Below are positions 17,101 through 23,758 of a stretch of DNA of 64,000 bases, one piece after another. The DNA is taken from NCBI RefSeq assembly GCF_005771675.1, contig NZ_VAJM01000004.1:434001-498000 (forward strand), written 5' to 3'. The notes beneath the pieces were generated by a model. The model was not told where the DNA came from. It did no database searches and saw only the letters and a program-made list of their open reading frames with translations. This DNA comes from Hymenobacter jeollabukensis. GTDB taxonomy: Bacteria; Bacteroidota; Bacteroidia; Cytophagales; Hymenobacteraceae. The translations under genes and the position numbers were made by a program. Positions within the stretch are counted from its first letter, which is position 1; each line of letters starts with the position of its first letter.

Positions 17101-17958
17101 TTAGCCCAGTTGCTCCCTGAACAGTCGCAGCGTCCGCTCCCAGGCCAGCTTAGCCGCCGCCTCGTTGTAGCGCGCCGGCGAGGAGTCGTTGTTGAAGGCG
17201 TGCTGCACGTCGGGGTACACGAACTGCTCGTACTTCACCCCGTACTTTTTCAGGGCTTCCTCCCAGGCGGCCATACCGGCATTCACGCGCTCATCCAGCC
17301 CGGCGTAGTGCATCATCAGGTGGGCTTTGATGTTGGCTGCTTCCGCGGCTTCGGGCTGCCGGCCATAATACGCCACTGCGGCGTTTAGCCTGGCGTCGTG
17401 GGTTGCCAGCTGATTGGCCATGGCCCCGCCCCAGCAGAAGCCCACGCAGCCGGTTTTGCCGTTCGAGTCGGGGCGGCCGCGCTGGTAGTCCAGGGCGCTG
17501 AGGTAGTTGCGCAGGGTCTGCGGCGCCTCCAGCTTGCCAATCAGCTCCCGGCCTTTTTCCTCATCGGCCGGTGTGCCCCCGAACACCGACAGCGCGTCGA
17601 CGCCCAGGGCCAGGTAGCCGGCTTTGGCTACGCGCCGCGTCACGTCCTTGATGTGGGGCGTCAGGCCGCGGTTTTCGTGAATGACCACCACGGCCCCGCG
17701 CTTCTTCTTGCCCTTCGGATGCACCAGGTAGCCCTTCATGGTGGTGCCGTCGCCGGGCCAGCTCACGTCCTCCGCCACCAGATCCTTGTCGTCCTCGGGC
17801 ACGGTGGCGGCTTCGGCGTAGCCCGGGTCGAGCAGGCCCAGGGCAGTGGTGGCCAGCGCGAGGCTGCCGGTGAGCTGCACCAGCCGCCGCATAAACTCCT
17901 GGCGGGTGAGCGGGCGGTGGGTATACTCGTCGAAGAGGTTGATGATGCGCTGATCCAC
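17101..17958 (-). CDS. Dienelactone hydrolase family protein
   Basis: A 285-residue protein starting with GTG at 17958 (MDQRIINLFDEYTH is the usual N-terminus of this family). An N-terminal segment with RR followed by a hydrophobic stretch (about residues 27-48) looks like an export signal, possibly Tat-type. The catalytic cysteine is in GFCWGG near residue 173, with HENRG near 97, and the histidine is in QHAFNN near 255. The family hydrolyses lactones such as dienelactone; many members act on other esters. It is followed after two bases by the 16520-17098 gene. Confidence 0.9.
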   Translation of the reverse strand: MDQRIINLFDEYTHRPLTRQEFMRRLVQLTGSLALATTALGLLDPGYAEAATVPEDDKDLVAEDVSWPGDGTTMKGYLVHPKGKKKRGAVVVIHENRGLTPHIKDVTRRVAKAGYLALGVDALSVFGGTPADEEKGRELIGKLEAPQTLRNYLSALDYQRGRPDSNGKTGCVGFCWGGAMANQLATHDARLNAAVAYYGRQPEAAEAANIKAHLMMHYAGLDERVNAGMAAWEEALKKYGVKYEQFVYPDVQHAFNNDSSPARYNEAAAKLAWERTLRLFREQLG

Positions 17959-17986
17959 GGGGAAGCAGGGAATAGGTGACAACGAA

Positions 17987-18012
17987 AAAGGCGCCTGAAT
18001 ATAGGCGCCTTT
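17987..18012 (-). terminator. Intrinsic terminator of the cupin gene
   Basis: Stem AAAGGCGCCT / AGGCGCCTTT with a 6-base loop and a T-run on the minus strand, 20 bp after the cupin stop. Confidence 0.85.
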
Positions 18013-18032
18013 GCCGGGCATTGAGCCGCCGC

Positions 18033-18404
18033 TTACTCGTCTTCGCGGTGCACCGTGGCCGGGCTGAACGCCGGCACGCACACCGACCAGTACTCGCACT
18101 CCTCTGCGAAGGGGTTGGAGTAGCGCACCCGCGCCCCGCCCTTGATGAGCAGGGCCTGCCCGGCCGCCAGCTCCACCACCTCCCCGTCGATTTCGAAGCG
18201 CTTCCGTCCGCGCACCACGATGGTAATTTCGTCGAATTCCGGGCGCTGGGGCGGTTCGCTCCACTCGGGCGGCGCCACCATGTGCGCCAGGCTGTACTGC
18301 CCGGTGCCGGTGCTGGCCAGCCCCACGTGCTCCTCGATGAGCTTGCCGTCGGTGGTGGGCACCACGAAGGGCGCCGGGTTCAGGATGTAGCGTTTCTCCG
18401 CCAT
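18033..18404 (-). CDS. Cupin-domain protein
   Basis: A 123-residue single cupin. The first cupin motif region is SLAHMVAPPEWSEPPQRPEFDEITIVVRGRKRFEI, which carries a His and a Glu ligand position (EFDEI), and the second is GQALLIKGGARVRYSN near residue 91. The usual second-motif His is replaced here (GARVRYSN), so metal binding may be weakened or absent. It has no signal peptide. It lies 9 bp downstream of the Kazal-domain lipoprotein gene, so the two form an operon. Function within the cupin superfamily is open. Confidence 0.85.
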   Translation of the reverse strand: MAEKRYILNPAPFVVPTTDGKLIEEHVGLASTGTGQYSLAHMVAPPEWSEPPQRPEFDEITIVVRGRKRFEIDGEVVELAAGQALLIKGGARVRYSNPFAEECEYWSVCVPAFSPATVHREDE

Positions 18405-18413
18405 GTCGTAGGG

Positions 18414-18668
18414 TTAGTTTTGGGTGCCGGGGCAGGCGCCCTGGGTGAAGCTGGTCACGCCGGCGTTGGTGGCCTGGCAGGGGTTGCTGTAGGTTTTGTT
18501 GTCGCAGCCGCACACCGGGTTGTACTCCATGGTGCACATGGCGTCCTTGCGAATCTTGCTCGGATCGATGCAGTCGGCAGCCGTTTCAGTAGGCGAGGCC
18601 GTGCGCTGGCAGGCGCCGGTCAGCAACAGGGCCAGTAGGGGCGCGGCCAGTAGCAGGCGGGTTGGCAT
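18414..18668 (-). CDS. Kazal-type protease-inhibitor-domain lipoprotein
   Basis: An 84-residue lipoprotein. The lipobox LLTGAC gives Cys20 as the lipidated residue. The mature part is a single Kazal-like domain with cysteines in the expected order: DCIDPSKIRKDAMCTMEYNPVCG, then CDNKTYSNPCQA, and a final Cys near 78. Kazal domains inhibit serine proteases by presenting a reactive loop after the second cysteine, here in the CTMEYNP segment. It would sit on the envelope, perhaps guarding against host or self proteases. It is the first gene of the operon with the cupin. Confidence 0.88.
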   Translation of the reverse strand: MPTRLLLAAPLLALLLTGACQRTASPTETAADCIDPSKIRKDAMCTMEYNPVCGCDNKTYSNPCQATNAGVTSFTQGACPGTQN

Positions 18669-18935
18669 GGGAAAAAGAGCTTGGTCAGCCGAAAAATACG
18701 TGGAAAGCCGGGCCTGCGGCCATATCCAGAGGTAAATGCCACGACCTCAGCGCGGAGCCGGCAAGGTGAATATATTTTTAAAACTATATTTTCGCCGCCC
18801 GGTATTGCTTTTCGCCAGGCCGCCTACAACCCGACGGTAGGCCTTTCGTATAGGCAGGTCAAATCGACTGTCGGATATATAGGCAGCGCGGTTTATCAAC
18901 CCTGAACCTTTCTTTCAACCACATTCTCCTTCACC

Positions 18936-19370
18936 ATGTCTTACAACGAAGACAACAACACGGGCAAAGTCCTGCTGGCCCTGCTGGCCGGCGCCAGCGC
19001 TGGTATCGTAGCCGGCCTGCTCATCGCTCCCGATAAAGGCAGCGCCACCCGCGACAGCCTGAAAAACTACGCCGGCAAATACGGCGACCAGCTCGGCGAC
19101 CAGCTGTCGAAGTTCGGCACCCAGCTCGACGGCTCCTTCAAAAACCTCGTGGAGAAACTGGAAGACCTCGGCGTAACCGGCGCCGGCTCCAGCCTGAACC
19201 TGAAAGGCAACTGGGACGAAGCTAAAGGCAAGCTGAAGCAGCAGTATGCCCAGCTCACCGACGAAGACCTGGAGTACGCCGAAGGCAAGGGCGACGAGCT
19301 CGTGGGCCGTCTGCAGGACAAGCTCGGCAAAGGCAAGCGCGAAATCGTGAAGCTGCTCAACGACCTGTAG
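18936..19370 (+). CDS. YtxH-domain (gas-vesicle/stress-type) protein
   Basis: A 144-residue protein. It begins with a short polar tail, then one hydrophobic helix rich in Gly and Ala (LLALLAGASAGIVAGLLIAP) followed by the conserved DKGSATRDSL turn, as in YtxH-domain proteins of the stress-induced envelope group. The remainder is an amphipathic, Lys/Asp-rich helical region resembling LEA/CsbD-type segments (NWDEAKGKLKQQYAQLTDEDL near residue 92). It is probably a membrane-anchored stress protein. A paralogue follows at 19522. Confidence 0.88.
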   Translation: MSYNEDNNTGKVLLALLAGASAGIVAGLLIAPDKGSATRDSLKNYAGKYGDQLGDQLSKFGTQLDGSFKNLVEKLEDLGVTGAGSSLNLKGNWDEAKGKLKQQYAQLTDEDLEYAEGKGDELVGRLQDKLGKGKREIVKLLNDL

Positions 19371-19393
19371 GCCGGAGCCCTTTCTGCTTCCCC

Positions 19394-19427
19394 AAACGCC
19401 CCGTACCAGCCCGGTACGGGGCGTTTT
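19394..19427 (+). terminator. Intrinsic terminator of the first YtxH gene
   Basis: Stem AAACGCCCCGTACC with its complement GGTACGGGGCGTTT, a short loop, and six Ts, 24 bp downstream of the stop. Confidence 0.92.
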
Positions 19428-19521
19428 TTGTGATAACCTTCGCTGCACATTATCGTTAGCAACTACCGGCCCCGGCGGCCAGCTGCATTCTTCCCCCACA
19501 TCCAAACTCATCTGGTTTTTT

Positions 19522-19947
19522 ATGAAAGACAACGGCGGTAAAGTAATCCTCGCCCTGCTGGCCGGTGCCAGCGCCGGCATTGTGGCCGGCCTGCTGATGG
19601 CCCCCGAAACCGGCACGGCTACCCGCGAAAACTGGGGTAAGTCGCTCGGCAAATTCGGCGACGACCTCAACAAGCTCCTGCAGGATGGTTTGTCCAAGCT
19701 CGATGCCCTGAAAGGCGGCGCCAGCGACCAGGAAGGCGATGCGGACCGCTCCGGGGCCGAAGACGCACTGGCCGGCCTGGGCGACACCAGCAAGACCAGC
19801 GGCAGCAAGGTCGGCAACGGCCGCAAGCCTTCCGCTGGCTCAGGCACCGTCGACGGCCCCGACTCCGCTTCCACGGCTACCTACTCGCAGGGCGCCGGCG
19901 GCTCCAACGCGGGTGGTACCACCGGCGGCAGCGGCGTAGGCAGCTAA
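19522..19947 (+). CDS. YtxH-domain protein, paralogue of the preceding gene
   Basis: A 141-residue protein whose first 60 residues copy the layout of the upstream paralogue: GGKVILALLAGASAGIVAG in the hydrophobic helix, followed by APETGTATREN. The C-terminal 70 residues are different: low-complexity Gly, Ser, Thr and Asp, probably disordered. The pair likely arose by tandem duplication followed by tail divergence. A terminator separates them, so each may have its own promoter. Confidence 0.85.
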   Translation: MKDNGGKVILALLAGASAGIVAGLLMAPETGTATRENWGKSLGKFGDDLNKLLQDGLSKLDALKGGASDQEGDADRSGAEDALAGLGDTSKTSGSKVGNGRKPSAGSGTVDGPDSASTATYSQGAGGSNAGGTTGGSGVGS

Positions 19948-19967
19948 CGAAAAAAATCTGTGGCCGT

Positions 19968-20217
19968 GTAACCTTTCGGTAACACGGCCGTTAGAGAAGG
20001 TAGAAATTGACTTAGAGAAGTCACTGCACTTACATTCTGAAGCAAAATTGCCAACAAGTTGAGCTTCTGCGCGGATTGGTCAAACAACCGTATCAGCAAA
20101 ATCAGCCTGGATTTTACCGGTAAGCTTCTTCAGATCTTTTAAGCAGCTGAGTTAGCTACAGACAGTTTCAAAAAGAAAGGCCTCGTACCCGTTGAGACTG
20201 GTGCGAGGCCTTTCGAT
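19968..20217 (+). ncRNA. Candidate small RNA, copy A of a duplicated hairpin-ended module
   Basis: No plausible protein is encoded here. The stretch shares with copy B (20250-20486) the blocks GTAACCTT..GTAAC..CGTTA near the start, AAAATTGCCRACA followed by GAGCTTCTGC (from about 20044), GGTCAAACAACC near 20088, and AGCAAAATC near 20095. It ends in a hairpin with stem GAAAGGCCTCGTACC and its complement, followed by CGATTTTT. Conservation of the internal blocks at matching distances and of the terminal hairpin suggests a transcribed RNA unit. A promoter was not found, and strand is inferred from the T-run. Confidence 0.4.
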
Positions 20218-20249
20218 TTTTGGGCCGCTTCAAAAAAAGTGAACCTGTC

Positions 20250-20486
20250 GTAACCTTCTCGTAACGTAGTCGTTAAAGCTAGTGTAGTCAGTTTATTGAG
20301 AAGGTCGGATAAACCTTCGAAGTAAAATTGCCGACAGTGGAGCTTCTGCCAGGAGCTGGTCAAACAACCTCGCAGCAAAATCGCACTTGTCCATCGCACA
20401 TTTCTTCGATGCGTACCGACTGGAATGGTTAACTGATTAACAAAAGAAAGCCCCCCGTGCACCTTACTAGCACGAGGGGCTTTCGA
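20250..20486 (+). ncRNA. Candidate small RNA, copy B of the duplicated module
   Basis: Second copy of the module, offset about 280 bp from copy A. The core AAAATTGCCGACAG-TGGAGCTTCTGC lies at about 20324-20349 and GGTCAAACAACC at about 20358-20369, with AGCAAAATC just after. The terminal hairpin (GAAAGCCCCCCGTGC / GCACGAGGGGCTTTC, about 20445-20484) differs in sequence from that of copy A but sits at the same place. On the minus strand the same hairpin is followed by TTTT and can terminate lysS. The region could therefore be only a duplicated terminator region rather than an RNA gene. Confidence 0.38.
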
Positions 20487-20551
20487 CGTTTTACCGCTAC
20501 TCGCCGCAGTACGTGTTGCACTGCTGCGTTTCATTTGGTTGGCGGTAGCCG

Positions 20552-22114
20552 TTATTCCACTGGCTTCTCCGATTTCTCGGTTTTCTTCTCGGCCTGCTCC
20601 GGCTTCATCTGCGGGAAGAACAGCACGTCCTGAATGGAGTTGGAGTTGGTCATAATCATCGAGAGGCGGTCGATGCCGATGCCCAGGCCGGCCGTGGGCG
20701 GCATGCCGTACTCCAGGGCGCGCAGGAAGTCCTCGTCGAGCACCATGGCCTCAGTGTCGCCGCGCTTGCCCAGCTCCAGCTGGTCCTCGAAGCGCTGGCG
20801 CTGGTCGATGGGGTCGTTTAGCTCGCTGAAGGCGTTGCAGATTTCCTTGCCGTTGCAGATGGCCTCGAACCGTTCTACCAGGCCCGGCTTCGAGCGGTGC
20901 TTCTTGGCCAGCGGCGACATTTCCACCGGGTAGTCGGTGATGAACGTGGGCTGAATCAGCTTCGGCTCCACGTGCTCCCCGAAGATTTCGTCGATGATCT
21001 TGGCCTTGCCCATGGTCGGGTCGAGGCCCACTTTCAGGTCCTTGGCGGCGGCGCGTAGCTCATCTTCGCTCTTGCCGTCGATGTTGAAGCCGGTGTAGTG
21101 CTCAATGGCTTCGGCCATCGTGAAGCGCTTCCAGGGGCGCTGGAAGTTGATGACGTTGGAGCCCACCTGCACTTCGGTCTGCCCGTGCAGGGCCAGAGCT
21201 ACGCGCTCCACCATTTCCTCCACCAGGTCCATCATCCAGTAGTAGTCCTTATAGGCTACGTACAGCTCCATCTGGGTGAATTCCGGGTTGTGGAACCGGC
21301 TCATGCCCTCGTTGCGGAAGTCCTTGCTGAACTCGTACACCCCGTCGAAGCCGCCCACGATGAGGCGCTTTAGGTACAGCTCGTTGGCAATGCGCAGGTA
21401 CAGCGTCATGTCCAGCGTGTTGTGGTGCGTTTTGAAGGGCCGGGCTGCCGCGCCACCGTACAAGGGCTGCAGGATGGGCGTTTCCACCTCCAGGTAGCCT
21501 TTGTCGTTGAGGTAGTTGCGCATGGCCTGCACCAGCTGGGTGCGCTTCACGAAAGCGTCGCGCACGTGCGGATTCACCACTAGGTCCACGTAGCGCTGCC
21601 GGTAGCGCAGTTCCGGGTCGGTGAGGCCGTCGTACACCACTTCTTCGCCCGTGGCTTCGTCGCGGCGCGTTTTCACCACCGGCAGGGGGCGCAGGCTCTT
21701 GCTCAGCAGCGTGAAACCGGTGACGTGGATGGACGTTTCGCCCACCTGCGTCTTGAACACGTGGCCTTTCACGCCCACGAAGTCTCCCAGGTCCACCAGT
21801 TTCTTGAACACGGTGTTGTAGAGCGTCTTGTCTTCGCCGGGGCAGATTTCGTCGCGGTTGATGTAGAGTTGAATCCGGCCCGAAGCGTCCATCAGTTCCG
21901 CAAACGAAGCCTTGCCCATCACCCGCACCGACATCAGTCGGCCGGCCAGGCTCACGTCCTGGAAGTTGTTCAGCTCGGGGTGGTAGTTGTCGTGAATTTC
22001 CTGGGCGTAGAAGTTCACGTCGAACAGCTCCGACGGATACGGCTCGATGCCGAGCTTCTGCAGCTCGTCGAGCTTGTTGCGGCGAATGATTTCCTGTTCG
22101 CTAAGGTGGTGCAT
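20552..22114 (-). CDS. lysS: Lysyl-tRNA synthetase, class II
   Basis: A 520-residue class II aminoacyl-tRNA synthetase that charges tRNA-Lys. The start at 22114 gives the usual [19 protein letters not shown] opening. An OB-fold anticodon-binding domain occupies about residues 50-170 ([17 protein letters not shown]). Motif 2 lies near residues 245-260 ([18 protein letters not shown]) and motif 3 near the C-terminus ([12 protein letters not shown]). The sequence [10 protein letters not shown] near 395 is typical of LysS. The C-terminal tail is Lys/Glu/Pro-rich. The terminal hairpin of the candidate RNA B lies right behind the gene. Confidence 0.97.
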   Translation of the reverse strand: MHHLSEQEIIRRNKLDELQKLGIEPYPSELFDVNFYAQEIHDNYHPELNNFQDVSLAGRLMSVRVMGKASFAELMDASGRIQLYINRDEICPGEDKTLYNTVFKKLVDLGDFVGVKGHVFKTQVGETSIHVTGFTLLSKSLRPLPVVKTRRDEATGEEVVYDGLTDPELRYRQRYVDLVVNPHVRDAFVKRTQLVQAMRNYLNDKGYLEVETPILQPLYGGAAARPFKTHHNTLDMTLYLRIANELYLKRLIVGGFDGVYEFSKDFRNEGMSRFHNPEFTQMELYVAYKDYYWMMDLVEEMVERVALALHGQTEVQVGSNVINFQRPWKRFTMAEAIEHYTGFNIDGKSEDELRAAAKDLKVGLDPTMGKAKIIDEIFGEHVEPKLIQPTFITDYPVEMSPLAKKHRSKPGLVERFEAICNGKEICNAFSELNDPIDQRQRFEDQLELGKRGDTEAMVLDEDFLRALEYGMPPTAGLGIGIDRLSMIMTNSNSIQDVLFFPQMKPEQAEKKTEKSEKPVE

Positions 22115-22170
22115 GGCACGAGGCGTAAAAACAAGGCCCACAGCGGGCCGCGAAAGTCAAGCCGCAAAGA

Positions 22171-22453
22171 TAGAATCCACGGACCACGGATTCGACGGAT
22201 TTTTCGGATGACACGGATTTTGTGGACGGTTTGGGTATGTAGTGCGCATGTGCATACTTACTCGTAGGCTGGTTTTCTGGGTAAGCGCGGGGCGCACCCA
22301 AACAAGCATCAACAAGCTTTGGGTCTACCGTAAAAAAGAAAGGCCCAAAAACAAAACGGCCCGCCTAACTGGCGGGCCGTTGCTGCATAGTCAATCGTCC
22401 ACAAAATCCGTGTCATCCGAAAAATCCGTCGAATCCGTGGTCCGTGGATTCTA
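22171..22453. repeat. 58-bp inverted repeat flanking 167 bp
   Basis: The arm at 22171-22228 is matched base for base by the reverse complement at 22396-22453. Both are made of the words ATCCGTG, GAATCCG and GACACGGATTTTGTGGAC, which are common in dispersed bacterial repeats. The loop carries a short terminator hairpin (22355-22381). The right arm overlaps the stop codon of the 22451-23500 gene. The element occupies the 336-bp gap before lysS; no other feature is visible there. Confidence 0.9.
22355..22381. terminator. Hairpin inside the inverted repeat
   Basis: Stem AACGGCCCGCC / GGCGGGCCGTT with a 5-base loop, preceded by an A-rich stretch that reads as a T-run on the minus strand. It is 70 bp past the stop of the 22451-23500 gene and may end that transcript. 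Confidence 0.75.
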
Positions 22454-23500
22454 GGCGGCCATTCCCATCTGCGGCTCCTGGCCCGTCAGCGTCGGGGCTA
22501 CGCGGGTGCGCAGGCGGTCCTCCACGAAGCCGTGCTGCAGATGCTTGGGCAGGTTGTCCACTATTGCCTGGTACTGCTCCAGGCCCAGCGCCTTGGCCAC
22601 GTAGGTTTCGTGGATGCCGTTGAGGTAGCTCACGATGTCGAGCAGGGACTGGTGAAACAGGCGGAAGTCGATTTCGGCTTCCACGTAGCGCTCAATCTCG
22701 CGGCTGGTCTGCGAGATGCGCAGGCGGCCCAGCAAGTCGAAGATGGTGGTGTAGCCCAGGCGCCAGGTAATCTGCTGCCAGTGCTGCGCCGTCCACTTCT
22801 CCAGCGGCTGGCCCGTCTTCTGACTGCGGATGGCGGTGGTGGGGTTGGCCTGCACCTGCTGCCGCACGCCCACGGCCTTCTGCTTGCGGGTCGTGCGCAG
22901 AAACTGCCCGATCTGGGCCTGCGCATCAATGGCCTTGCCGGCAATCTGCAGCCCGGCCTTGTAGCCGGCCAGCGGCAGGCGGTGGATGCTGAAGTCGCCG
23001 TAGGAGCCAGCGGCGTAGAAGGCCACCGGGCGCGGATAGGCGTTGCGCACCACCAGGCGGCCCACCTCCCGGCGAATCAGCGAGGGGTTGTTGCTGCGGA
23101 CGCCGGCCGTGTGCAGAAAGGCCTGCAGCCCGGCCATAATGGCGTGGTAGGCCTGCGGGAAGGTCCAGTGCAGGGCGTTGCGCAGGTAGTCGTCGTCGCC
23201 CAGGTCGGCGGTGGCCCGCAGGGCGTACTCCGTGCTCCAGCAGCTGTGCAGGTACTTCTCCACGGCGGCGCGGTCGGCGTCGGTCAGCTCGGCCTGGTGG
23301 GCGCGGAAGAAGGGGAGATGCTGCAGCCCGCCCGTAGCATCATCCGCTTCGCGGATGTGGTAGCTTAGGGCGAAAAAGTAGTTCAGGAACACCTGCGCCG
23401 GGATGGACTTGCGCCATGCCTCATCATGCTGAAGCTGCGCGTCGTCGGACACCGGCAATTGCAGGACGTTGTCGGTCAGTTGTTCTTGGTTCGTCATCAT
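22451..23500 (-). CDS. Hypothetical protein
   Basis: A 349-residue soluble protein without signal peptide or membrane segments. It is helix-rich, with notable stretches FLNYFFALSYHIREADD near residue 38, HSCWSTEYALRATADLGDDDYLRNALHWTFPQAYHAIM near 88-125, and SLIRREVGRLVVRN near 140. The early histidines and the mostly helical pattern remind me of HEPN or nucleotidyltransferase-associated proteins, but I see no RxxxxH motif and make no functional claim. The upstream 258 bp are AT-rich and probably hold its promoter. The stop codon lies within the 58-bp inverted repeat. Confidence 0.75.
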   Translation of the reverse strand: MMTNQEQLTDNVLQLPVSDDAQLQHDEAWRKSIPAQVFLNYFFALSYHIREADDATGGLQHLPFFRAHQAELTDADRAAVEKYLHSCWSTEYALRATADLGDDDYLRNALHWTFPQAYHAIMAGLQAFLHTAGVRSNNPSLIRREVGRLVVRNAYPRPVAFYAAGSYGDFSIHRLPLAGYKAGLQIAGKAIDAQAQIGQFLRTTRKQKAVGVRQQVQANPTTAIRSQKTGQPLEKWTAQHWQQITWRLGYTTIFDLLGRLRISQTSREIERYVEAEIDFRLFHQSLLDIVSYLNGIHETYVAKALGLEQYQAIVDNLPKHLQHGFVEDRLRTRVAPTLTGQEPQMGMAA

Positions 23501-23697
23501 ATCTGCTCAACGCAAGTTAGCTGGATATGGTGCCTTTTTGCTAATAATTTTGGTAAAAATGATAGCAAATTTTATGGCTGATAATCAGGTGTTTGTATGG
23601 TTGATTGTCAAACGTGTTGGCTGTGATAATCGACACTGATTTCCTGCCGGTTCGTGCCAGCCGATGGGAGGCTGAACCGGCTACCCGCCGCAACGAA

Positions 23698-23733
23698 AAA
23701 CGCCCCCGGCGCCTCGAAGGCACCGGGGGCGTT
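23698..23733 (-). terminator. Intrinsic terminator of the second prc gene
   Basis: Stem AAACGCCCCCGGCGCCT pairing with AGGCACCGGGGGCGTTT with one mismatch, 25 bp after the stop, with an A/T-flanked tail. It may also work for the plus strand. Confidence 0.88.
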
Positions 23734-23758
23734 TGCTAAACTTCGTAGCAGGCAGCGC

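Noticed and set aside
20170-20486. The two hairpins as simple terminators only
   Set aside because: The second can end lysS, but the first lies 330 bp further on, and shared internal blocks precede both. I therefore kept the small-RNA interpretation, at low confidence.
20139-20534. 131-codon frame on the minus strand over the duplicated module
   Set aside because: It spans parts of both repeat copies and their hairpins without matching frames between copies, which argues against coding.
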